A DNA stretch of 64,000 nt from Sipunculus nudus (taxonomy: Eukaryota > Annelida > Sipuncula > Golfingiida > Sipunculidae), in assembly GCA_026874595.1 (NCBI GenBank), contig CM049316.1, positions 34,791,339 through 34,855,338 of the forward strand, in the 5' to 3' direction. Positions within the stretch are counted from its first letter, which is position 1; every line of letters starts with the position of its first letter. The notes beneath the pieces were generated by a model. It was not told the DNA's origin. It made no database searches and worked only from the letters and a program-made list of their open reading frames with translations. Of this stretch, positions 45,956-55,970 are shown one piece after another. Position numbers and translations under genes: made by a program.

Positions 45956-46119
45956 ACTGGCTACCGTGGCTCAAAGGCGGGAGATCGTGAGTTCGATTTT
46001 CACAAGAGACTGTAAGATTTTTCACGGTCTCCGGAAACTAGAATGGAATTCTGCAGATGTAGATATACTTAGTTAAGTTAGGCGGTTACCTCCACCAAAA
46101 AAAAATATTTAAAAAAAAT
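45956..46119 (+). mobile_element. tRNA-related SINE with 12-bp target duplication
   Basis: The insertion is framed by perfect direct repeats AATAAATGTCAG at 45944-45955 and 46120-46131. The 5' part reads GTGGCTC..GGCGGGAGATCGTGAGTTCGATTTTCAC, matching the anticodon-arm to T-arm side of a tRNA. There is a B-box-like GTTCGATTT at 45991-45999 (one base off) and an A-box-like TGGCTCAAAGG at 45967-45977. The A-to-B spacing is only 13 bases, about 20 fewer than in a tRNA, so the head is internally deleted. The tail is A-rich (46096-46119). The body between head and tail matches no SINE domain I know. Mobilisation by LINE machinery is inferred from the tail and duplication. Confidence 0.75.
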
Positions 46120-47289
46120 AATAAATGTCAGTCTCTGCTTGCATTGAATAAGTGATAGAACAACCGATCAACGCTTACAACAACAACAAAAAACAAAAAC
46201 AAAAAATCTCGTTATAAATCGTGAAAAAAAATAAAATCATATAAAATTAAAAAAAAAAAGTTCCTCCAGACATTATCCAGCTCAATCCTACTTAGAATCC
46301 AACTCCCATAACGTTCAGGTATTTAGTAGGGATAGTCAAAATTGAATATATCTTATTTAATTTAAAAAATAAAATCAGTATGAATCTGGAAGCCAACTAA
46401 GGGTTCGGTGACTCTGCATTACAAGTATATTGGTTTTCAAGGATATGCCAAACTGTCAAACTATCAGCTCAACACTTAACGTCAACATTCACTCTCGACT
46501 TAGCGCGGCATCAACCAAAATATATAGCTTTTGCGTTTAATCTTTTTATCCTAGCTCTAAATTTCTCCATAAATTTTAACAAAATAGTTGAACCCTCCTT
46601 CAACTGCATCTTTGATTCGTTGATGAAGCAGCCCCACTGTGACAGGGATCCCATACTCTATCTACTATAGGCCACCCTTTTCTTTCTTCATTCTTAGTCT
46701 TTAGGAGCATTTCAAAGAATTTCCCATCAGATATCATCTCCACTTAATCGGGTTCTCCTTTAAAATTTAGGGCAACGAGTCTTTCTTAATGTATCTTTAT
46801 GTCATATCAAAAAAAGACCAATCAAACGCGGGGACGGTATTATATAAAGTACTTTCTCCCAATTTAGTGGTAATAACGTTGATTTCATGTGACAATTTAC
46901 CACTTCATAATGACTGCTTGAGTCTGAATTGCTTGAATTCGGGATCTCGTATCTATAAATACTTAAAATGAAGGCTCCTTCATGGCCGTGTTAATTAGAC
47001 AATGGTATATAAAAGAAGTAAAAAATATGTACAACGGCTAGGGGTGTATGACTTGCCGAAAGTCAGACAGAAATAGTGTTACAAAATCAAAACTCTCATG
47101 ATAAATAGGTCTAAACCTAAAACACCGTTTAACATGTTTGTTTCAAAACCATGTGTGTATTTTGTTTCCTATAATTCATTTTATGTGATGATCGGACAAT
47201 GCTAAGACTAAACATCGTATATAATGCATGTGGCATGATACGTCTTTGACATACTTCGCTGGAAATAAAATTCTGTTCATAGATATAAA

Positions 47290-47769
47290 AGGGACATTTT
47301 AAGGAGCAATATCATGTCTATTCTTTCACACTATCAGTTGATGTTTGCTTTATACAAATGTTTTCCGGCAAAACCACCCCAGCACACAGTCTAAGTACCT
47401 CGCATACGGCTGTTTAAGACCTTGTAATGGCTCTGGTGGTAAACACAGTCCACGTGTGTCTGTTTACCATAACAGGGCTGCGTTACCGAAGGTCTGATTG
47501 TGAGCCGCAGCACTCAATGTATCAATGTATTACATTTTTGGACCAAGTCGGTCAGGACATCTCCTGAGTGACACGTGCTGTGGCCGGGCGATACACCCGC
47601 TGTGTTTATGTTGACAGGTGTGATCGCGCCCGGTACACTGTTTTTAACACTCGTTTTCAGGAGTAAGCAAACGGTTCAGGGCAATATTGTGGCAGGTACA
47701 AATTTATTTTAAAGAGAAGAAGCTATTTTTCGTGTTACTTCAACATGCTTCATTGGTGTTTGGACCCCT
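47290..47769 (+). mobile_element. TTAA-type miniature element, copy 1
   Basis: About 480 bp, starting AGGGACAT and ending GGACCCCT. Followed by TTAA (47770-47773) and preceded by TAAA (47286-47289), a degraded TTAA duplication. It aligns with 49701-50166 (shared TTTCTTTCACACTATCAGTT, TACGGCTGTTT, GGTAAACACAGTC, GGCAATATT..GGCAGGTACA). Copy A has no element at the matching place (about 38205-38232). TTAA targets are typical of piggyBac-type elements; no transposase frame is present. Confidence 0.75.
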
Positions 47770-47905
47770 TTAAATGTGTTTCAATATCAACCCTACATAT
47801 GTGAAGCATATTATCAACGTCCCTCATCTAATATAGAGAACACATGCGTTGCATATTTATTGTGTCAGTCAGTTGTAAACTGAAATATTCCAAAACATTT
47901 GGAAG

Positions 47906-47955
47906 TACAGGCTAATTATATAATATATTACTGAGTATTGGCTATTTTTAATAGA
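47906..47955 (+). repeat. Unexpanded counterpart of the ~29-bp minisatellite
   Basis: One to two units (ATTACTGAGTATTGGCTATTTTTAATAG) where copy A has about 16. Confidence 0.75.
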
Positions 47956-49700
47956 TATTGCTTTTTATAATTGCCGTCATCCGAGAAGTATGCTTAATTT
48001 CAAAGTTTCAAAACATGTATCGAATTATTTTCATTTGAATCTCGAAAAGTGGGGATAACATGACAATTTTAAATCGTCTCTTCCTGTCACAATATTGTTT
48101 TTCATGATCAGATAATTTAAATTAAATTATGTACAGCACAAGTCATATATAAGTTGTAATGCAAATTAAAATGTACTCATAATTAATATTATAATATTAT
48201 AATTAATATTAAATCACCCAAAGTAATGTCATATACTTTCCTTATATCATAATGATTTTAAATTGAATTCTAACGGGAAATTGAGATATGCGTCGTGCAA
48301 ACACTGCGTAGCCTAATATTTATTTTCCCCTAATTTTATATATAGCATACAAACATTAATTCTACATGTATTTTAATAGATGTATACCTTTCATGATAAA
48401 TATTTACAATTTATTATTATTTTTTTTTTTGCATATAATAAATTTATAGAAAGCGATTCAATGAAAATATTTGCAAACCTATATTGTTCAAACGGTATTT
48501 GTTAAAAAGTGGAGATTCCCGTGATAAGAATAACCCAAAAGAAATCGAGTTAATTTTTTGTAAACCTCGTCTCAAATGTTCAGCTGTTTAAAGGGACAGA
48601 GGTCGCTGGTGGTTTTTAATTAAATTTCGTGAATTCTTTATTAATCCGCATTAAACAGACATTCTTCACTTTGCCTAATATCCATAATGATATTTTCTAG
48701 TTATACTCACAAACTGGCTTTCCTCACATACCCATTACCTGCGCCATATTCATATTACTATATATAAAACTTAAAAAAAAACCAGCTCCAGCGAAATTAA
48801 TCCTATTTGATTTTAAAAATTTTATTTTTTAATAATTTAATTTTAAAACTATCAGTATATATTAAATAATTAATATATACAAGTTTCAACAACTTTTTAT
48901 TTTTGGTAACGTAACGATGATATAAATTACGATTTGATTTTTGAAATTTTGCAAAAGATATGTTTAATTAAACAGTAATAAGAATAGTAATCATAACTGT
49001 GGTTAAAGTTGAAGCGGTACCGACGCTGTTAAATAGACCAATTCGCCTAACTACACGTTCAAATTATTCAAACATTTGTCCATAAACTTATTTCAGCAAA
49101 ACCGGAGTCCAAGGTACGTGGTACCATGGCAACCGCTTAGTTGATAATGGACTACGCAAACACTAATCAGTGGAGAATAATAAGAGTAAACAGTTAGGAA
49201 TTAATTGAAGATGTTGGTGTATATACATTCATCTGTTATCCTTACTTTTGACCATGTTTCCTGTCAGATTTGTAATTTAGCGAAATAACTCATTTCCAAT
49301 CGTCTAATGGTAAGTAATCAAATCAAAGTGCTCGAAAAACAGATAATTTGCTTCATCTTGCTAATCAGAATTTATTCCAAGGTGAATGCGGAACTCCCAA
49401 AGCAAAACAAGCGCCAGGGATGGTTAAAGATTTAATAAAGCCACATTATGTCTGTAGTAAATAAACGGTAATTTCGTTTCCTTCCAATGAACAAATGTGA
49501 TGCTTATTACAGAACAAATTGGTTAGAAGCAGCTTTGCTTGTTCTCAGTGACAGGTAAACCTACTGGTCTCAGACAGAACCATTTCCACGAGCATGCGCA
49601 CTGCACGTGATCTCAGACTAAGGTATCCGGTCTAATGTACAGGGACTTCACGTTTAATATGAGGGAAAATCATTATACGATTAGTCATATTAGATATTAA

Positions 49701-50166
49701 AGGGACATAATCAGGAACTATATTTATGCCTTTTCTTTCACACTATCAGTTCAGTTTTGCTTTATACAAAAGCTTTCCTAGTAAAACTCCCCAGCTCACG
49801 GTCTCATTTCCTCGTATACGGCTGTTTGACACCATGTTATGGCTCTACGTGTTGGTAAACACAGTCTGTTTCAGAATAAGGACGCATGAGTGTTTCAGAC
49901 AGCAGAAACATGTAACACATTTTTCGGGCCATGTCAGACTGGGCGTCTCCGGATTGACACGTGTTTTGGCTCAGCAATGCACACTGCCCAACGCGCTTTG
50001 TTTATGTTGACACCTGTCATCGCGCGCGGTCTAGTGTTTTTCATATTTGTTTACAGGAGAAAGCAAATGATTTCATGGCAATATTTTGGCAGGTACAGAT
50101 ATATTTTAAAGGGAAGAAACTATTTTTCGCGTTAACACAACTGGCTTTTTAGGTGATTGTGCCTCT
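49701..50166 (+). mobile_element. TTAA-type miniature element, copy 2, with paralogous empty site
   Basis: 466 bp between TTAA (49697-49700) and TTAA (50167-50170). The terminal repeats AGGGACATAATC and GATTGTGCCTCT are inverted (9 of 12 agree). In copy A the same place reads GATATTAAAAGATATG (about 39838-39853): flank, a single TTAA, flank, with nothing between. This fixes both ends and the TTAA duplication. A piggyBac-type origin is inferred from TTAA targeting. Open frames inside are short and overlapping and do not encode a transposase. Confidence 0.88.
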
Positions 50167-50749
50167 TTAAAAGATACGAACTTTGTTGACCAAACCATGG
50201 ACTCGGACACTCAGTATAACTGATCCTTGAGGAGTACCGACAGAATAGTTGGAATGGTGCTTTATAAGATCATGTAAATACTGTCATCCGCTGGATCAGG
50301 ATGTAAGGGCTATCAAGGGGCTGGGTACTTTTGTAAACTTAAAGCATATAAAAAGGTCTATTAAATGTTTATGTTTCAGAAGTAAGTGATTATTCAATAA
50401 GAATTAAAATCCTATGCGACATTCATTAAATTCAATAAATAAAATTACGGGTAAAAGATTTAATTATTCATTAACAGTTCTCTATAGAGAAGGTTTCTAA
50501 TAAATGACTTTGACCTTTCATTTTTACCGTCTTGTATTAGAAAGATGCATTATAGATGAGGTCATTAGGGGCACCTGTGACGTAATGATGTCTATTGCCG
50601 TAATGTAACCATTAAGCATCAGACCTAATTATTTATTTAACAAGAGGCTTCGATAAGGGACAAGTTTATCAGGTATGACGGAATTGTTAATTTCAACAAC
50701 ACCTTAGGTAGCCCAGTCTGAAACCTAGATCTCACTAACAAAAGTCCGT

Positions 50750-51180
50750 CTACGGTTCCAAACGTTCACGAAGGGGGGGGGGGCTTGGTATGACTATGTC
50801 TTAACCGTATGCACGTGAATGGTGGTGAGGGGTCCACGATCGTTTTTGAAATGTTCAAAACGAACGGGACAGAACGTTGACACTGATACAAAAATGTGCA
50901 CCTCCTGGCACCTGGGTAGAACTGATTTGGCGTGTATTACCCTGGGAGCACGGTAAATCCTCTTGTCATCCCAGAACATGGTCTATTGGCGTAAGATACC
51001 GTAGGAAAACATGACTGAACGTTGTTACCGTGACGCTGCCGGGACACTGCCGTAGGAAAACGTAAAAAACAGAACCATACCATAACGAGAACGTGGCGAG
51101 CACTGGGAAGAACGGGGCCTGTGTACGTTCTTCTACGGCAGGCCACGTTTTACCTTTAGAGAACGTGGTTATAACAATAG
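50750..51180 (+). repeat. CGT-rich dispersed repeat R2 in copy B
   Basis: Uninterrupted counterpart of 40230-40910, also matching 24960-26010 in inverse orientation. Short words such as CCGTAGGAAAACGT and ACCGTAGGAAAACATG recur inside. A run of 11 G lies at 50773-50783. Confidence 0.65.
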
Positions 51181-52156
51181 CAGCCCCTAAACTTGAGGTG
51201 TGAAAGGACATTTTATATTTTTGGCTTAAGTAAATATCGGGGAGCATGGAATAGGAAAATCTGGTTTAAGTTTTACCACAAAAATGTCGGTTGATGCCTG
51301 GTAACGTATTCTTCGTTAATAGGATTAGGTTTATTTCCCGCGTTCTCTGTCCGCTTAATATTGATTTGTTCTTGTTTGAATTCAAAACGATTGCCTGGAA
51401 AGTTGATTAGCCCTCAGATGTGAGCACATAAAATACCTGTTATAATAAGAACTTAATAAAGTCAAGTGCAAAAGCTTGATAATTGGCCCGTCTTACCTCG
51501 AAAACATTTGTTAGAACTAGTTCACTTGTTATAAATTAATTGGGGTCCCAGATTCGAACACTGGAGAAAAAAGGAAGTTTGTTAGAAATTTATGGGTAAT
51601 TGAATAATATTATGGATATAAATACCACTGTCCATGTCGATTCGACTAATTTTCGCAATTTCAGCGACCGCGAATCATTTTCCTTCTTTTAAAATCAAGT
51701 AAATTGGATTCAGGGTGATATTTATATTTTGCCTGTTAAGATGACTGACGGTTTACAACACGACAAAGGAAGCATGCCTTCGAGTATTTTGACAAAACTA
51801 TGCCATGTCAGTCATAATGAAAAAAGACACAGTTATGTAATGTCCTGCAGTTATATCATTTGACGGCACCTGTAGCAAATACACTAACGCATCCTTTAGG
51901 GAGCAGTGTGCACTTCAGGAAGAAAAGAAGTGACCCATGGCCCGTGACGCTAAGCTGAATCTGAAACGATACTAATGAACGCTACATATATAGGGTACAA
52001 AGTGACCTAATTTGGACGTTAGGTAAGAATAGTCTGGAATAAACAAAAGTGTCGGTACTCTCCGGAAAAGGTTAAGATAGTCGGGGTCACCTGTAACATA
52101 AATGTACATAGCCGAGTATATACGACTCACTAGGCATTTGTATCGGACTGTAAGGC

Positions 52157-52374
52157 TGTGTTTCCATGTGCGCGTACATACGTGGAAAAATAGCGGTGTT
52201 TCCATGTTCGCGTATATGTGTGTATGCGTGGAAAAATAGCCGTGTTTCCATGTGTGGGTATATGCGTGTATGCGTGTATGCATTGAAAAATTGCGGTGTC
52301 TCCATGTGCACGTATACACGTATGTGCGTGTATGAGTTGAAGTATAGCTGTGTTTACATGTGCGAGTATATACG
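52157..52374 (+). repeat. 38-54-bp tandem repeat with 8-bp inner steps
   Basis: Units begin GTGTTTCCATGTG at 52158, 52196, 52242, 52296 and 52350, giving lengths of 38, 46, 54 and 54. The growth comes from extra 8-bp CGTGTATG blocks. Frames on both strands read as low-complexity peptides and are not called. Confidence 0.85.
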
Positions 52375-52670
52375 AACTGGCAGACTAATATAATTGTATA
52401 GTGGCTCTAGCAATTGTTCATCAAAAAGATGATGGAGTTCCTGTGTTCACGCAGACATTATGCACTATTATAAAAATAGATCCTGTGGCGATTTTCACCC
52501 ATATACACTCATGCGGTCTGAACTCCCACAAACATGCAGACGAAATTAACAACATGTTGAGTCACAATGAATTTTTTTTCGCACTTGGTGGGTGTTGTTA
52601 GAAAGCATACCAACATATCTAACGATTGGTCTGGTTTATTTTAAGTGACAACATGCTTGTAGGCCATTAG

Positions 52671-53249
52671 GATTTTAGAAATGATTTCATTCACATTGAC
52701 CCATACAATGCGGTTCTCTTTTTAAATGATAGACTTTCCCATGCCAGAGAGGCAGAGCGGCACATATACAACTACAATGCCATGATCAATACTCCTGTTG
52801 AATCTGACACAGACTGAACTCCTGCTATACTTAACTAGATGGCTGCATGGCTAGCCACACTAGTTGGACAGATCCTTTCCAAGGGATCCAACGAAGACGA
52901 CAGTTACGTGAACATTCCATAAGATAATGTATGCAAGAGGAAATCAAAGACTGCTGCATGCCTGATGGCCATATGGGGACTTGGTTGCACAAACATTCCC
53001 ATCAGCACCAATCATCTTGAAATAATGCACGTGAAATTAAATTTAATGTTGCTGCCTTGCAGGCATATTGGATATCCAACGCGTTTGAAATTTTATCATA
53101 TACATGTTCAAACTGCGATCAAATACCATACAAAATTCAGAAGAGTGGATTTAACGGCTCTTGATATAACGCACGCAACAGAGTGTAACATACTTGGAGA
53201 GAGCCTGAGCAATGCATGTAAGGACACATGGATAATCAAGAAAGACTAG
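52671..53249 (+). pseudogene. Decayed reading frame of unknown identity
   Basis: One frame stays open for 193 codons apart from three stops: TGA at 52815, TAG at 52836 and TAA at 52920. The final stretch is fully open for 109 codons to the stop at 53250. In A+T-rich DNA about ten stops would be expected in this length. The composition looks protein-like (for example HIDPYNAVLFLNDRLSHARE near the start and TAACLMAIWGLGCTNIPIST after the third stop), but I recognise no family. It could be a dead transposon gene, a retro-copy or chance. TTTTAG just before 52680 could be a splice acceptor. Confidence 0.4.
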
Positions 53250-53252
53250 CTG

Positions 53253-55204
53253 CTCCCGTGGAAAATCCACGGCTCTATCTGATGCATAGTTTTGTAATGA
53301 GCTGATAGTAACGTAACGACGCATATTTTAATCCTAATGTTTTTGCAGGAACTTTTGTCATGTGTTTCACTTATATGATATCTTAAGATTACCTCTGCTA
53401 GAATCCTCCAGGAACACCCTCCCCCAAAACATCAACAAAGAAAGAAAAATCTTTCTATTTAAGAAATCTCACCAAAAAAAATTTTTGGAAATACACGTGA
53501 TGCATATACAGGGTGTACGAATTTTTAAGTGAGAAGTTTTTTTCAGATAAACAATATAGGTCCGGTAGCTTCATTACTTGGGAAATATCGTAGATTTAAC
53601 GATTGTATCAAGATGCATTCTACCGTGAAATTATATGAAAGATGCTTTGCATTATTTGAAGCTCAGGCGACATCGTGAAACACGATGTTTATTCAGTGAA
53701 TTCAGTTGAGGGTATAGTCTAAGGCATTTTAACAGACACATGCGTTATTTATATACACATGCATATGTCGTTGAAGTCTCCTGTACGCGAAATGTGTAGC
53801 TGCCAATGTGAGGTATAGGCCCAGAAAAATATATATTCCAACAGTATTAAATGTTTGGTTTAAGTACTGTTAATTGTCATGGAATAAGAAGGTCTGATGC
53901 AAAATTTACAACTCTCCAAGATAAAAAGAAAGCAGTTAGATATATGCGTAATCCGTTACATTTTTTAGAGATAATCGGAATCACCATTATATACTTTTTT
54001 AAAGTGCCATTATCACAATTCCACAAAGGAATAATTATAAGGGGCTATTCCTTTGTCCCCGAGTTGTTCTGCTACTCGCCTGCTGAACCCGTGTTTCTGA
54101 ACCATGACAATGTTTTACATGACATGTGCAAGTATGAACGAACGACTGATTAGTAGATTCTGGCGGGGTTTTCAAAGTCCCCAAGAGATTAAGGACCCTT
54201 AGAAGTGTGTGCAATGGATATGGGGGGATCAATGGTGATTATAGTGGACCCGCGTGACCGCGTATTGCACGGAAATGCCTTTTGGGTAGGACATGCGTTC
54301 TGGCCACGGTCTTTACGGGCCAGGGAATAATTCCCGAGGCGCCTCCTGAAAAAGCGTGACAGGCGTGGAGGACCTTGCAATACAAACGAAATAGGGGCAC
54401 CTAATGGAGAAATTTTAAAATTATTAATTTTTCAGCTTAATAGGGCATAATCCCGCAAAATAAAACAAACTTGTTCTAGAAGAGCGCACCACCGATACGT
54501 CTGCCGAATTTGGAGAGTTAAATCAGAACGAAAGCAGGTAAACCGTGGTCTAGAAAAAAACCAACTCCGTATTAATTATATTGATGATAACTGTAGGGTT
54601 TACATATAAGACCTGGCTTTACAAAGCACCACAAGCGGAAGTGTTAATATAGTTCATATGCCGTTGGGAAAGTTGAAACAGCCATTTTAGCATGCAGAAA
54701 GTACGTCATTAGAATATATTTTTTTTTGAAAAAAAATCATATGATTCATATGTACTAAAGACTTTAAAACTGAAAACTGTCTAAAGTCCAGAGTGCTAAA
54801 AAAGTGTTGGCCCTATATCTAGAATATGGATCAATATGACCAGGAGGGTGTCAGCTACAAATTCACTTTATCTTACGTTGGAGGGCTACAACCAGTCGGC
54901 CGGATGACACGACACACGGACAAAGAACATGCAAAGACCCTTCGTTAACTCTCAAATCAGTTGACATTTCAGCTGATCTACAAATGTATTCTTTGTTTAA
55001 TTTGTATAACAGGTAACCTCTTTACATAGCCCCATTTCATAGGCAGAAAGGGGAATTTATGAAATATCTATTAACTAAATAATCGTGGAGTAAGTTGAGT
55101 TCATGTTATATCTAGAAGTTGTTAATATCAGAAGAGCCCGTACAACCTATATATTTAAATTAATAACCTAACCATTTATTCGTTTATCTAAACGGGATGT
55201 TGCT

Positions 55205-55208
<4 letters not shown>
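53253..55208. other. Unassigned; weak LINE-endonuclease-like frame
   Basis: A 100-codon frame at 53851-54153 begins FGLSTVNCHGIRR, faintly like the start of a LINE endonuclease, but no further catalytic motif follows. A G+C-richer patch at 54170-54390 has no recognised feature. The rest is A+T-rich. Confidence 0.3.

Positions 55209-55249
<41 letters not shown>
55209..55249. repeat. (TA)n microsatellite
   Basis: About 41 bases of TA dinucleotide. Confidence 0.95.
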
Positions 55250-55250
<1 letters not shown>

Positions 55251-55758
55251 TTAAAACTAAAAAATGGAAATATATGTTTGTGGTTAATTTATGATATAAG
55301 ATGTATAAAATTTTGCTCTCTTTTCTTCTATTTTATGTTCCAGAATGACTAAAAATAGGCACTTTAAATGTCACAGTGTACGGACACCTTGGTATAAAAC
55401 AGCCAGCATTTGATCTGCTGCTGTATTTATAAGAGTGAAAAAATATAGAACAAGTATATATGTTTATATGGATGTATCACTCTATTTTCCTTACAGTCAT
55501 AGAGCCATATGACAAATAAATGGCAGACCAGAACAATGAGAAATCACCGCGTGACTAGAAGAAACAAGTCTACCAATTGTATTAATAAACTGCAATTAGT
55601 ATTCGGAAAATAAATCCCTGGTCACTGTGATCTCCATTTCTTTCAAATGTACTATCAGTATTATACATAATGGGGTAAGAAAACTGACTTTGTTGACGAG
55701 AATGACAAGTGAACAGGACTACCTGGTGACAGTATTGTTCATAATGTAGTTATGTAGC

Positions 55759-55970
55759 AGGGGCGGGCACAGGATCTTGCAAGAGAGGGGCCAACCCGGC
55801 ATGGTTAAAACAAGTGTGCCGAGAATGCTAGTAGACCTTTTTACACGTGTTGTATACGGGAGTATAAGGAAGACGCAAAATCCGCCGTGCTTTTTGGTAT
55901 AAATATTTTATTTAATTTCCATTGTTCACCTCGATAAAGAGGGTTTGCGCCCCCTCTTAAACCGCCACTG
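55759..55970. mobile_element. hAT-like miniature element candidate
   Basis: Begins CAGGGGCGGGCACAGGATC and ends CTTAAACCGCCACTG. The outer CAGNGGCGG / CCGCCACTG pair is inverted, and AGAGAGGGGCC faces GCGCCCCCTCTT inside. CAGGGGCGG termini are typical of hAT-type miniature elements. The flanks TTATGTAG and GTGTGTAG agree at six of eight positions, which could be a worn 8-bp duplication. Confidence 0.55.

Larger units (their letters stand above)
41780..52040 (+). repeat. Large tandem segmental duplication, copy B
   Basis: Second copy of the segment at 33151-41779, beginning at a TTTTGTGCTAAATGACAG block that matches TTATGTGCTAATTCAAAT at 33154. B-specific parts: about 1.5 kb at 45060-46600 (holding an R3 fragment and a SINE), the two TTAA-type elements at 47290-47769 and 49701-50166, and sequence of about 800 bp at 47955-48750. 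Copy B ends near 52040, shortly after TTTGGACGTTAGGTAAGAATAGTC. Confidence 0.88.

Noticed and set aside
45960-46010. Functional tRNA gene
   Set aside because: The spacing between the promoter boxes is about 20 bases too short, the acceptor stem cannot form, and the flanking 12-bp duplication shows a SINE insertion.
51927-51960. Terminal fragment of R1 (GTGACCCATGGCCCGTGACGCTAAGCTGA)
   Set aside because: It resembles the R1 end, but copy A keeps a partly similar ACATGACGCTTCGCTGA at the same place. The likeness may be chance or a tiny relic, so I do not annotate it.
33151-52040. CRISPR array or bacterial system
   Set aside because: The minisatellite units at 38.4 kb are contiguous with no unique spacers, no cas-like genes occur, and the DNA is clearly eukaryotic in character.
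53851-54153. Possible LINE endonuclease N-terminus (FGLSTVNCHGIRR)
   Set aside because: Only the first dozen residues resemble the family. The expected glutamate-containing and histidine-containing motifs do not follow.
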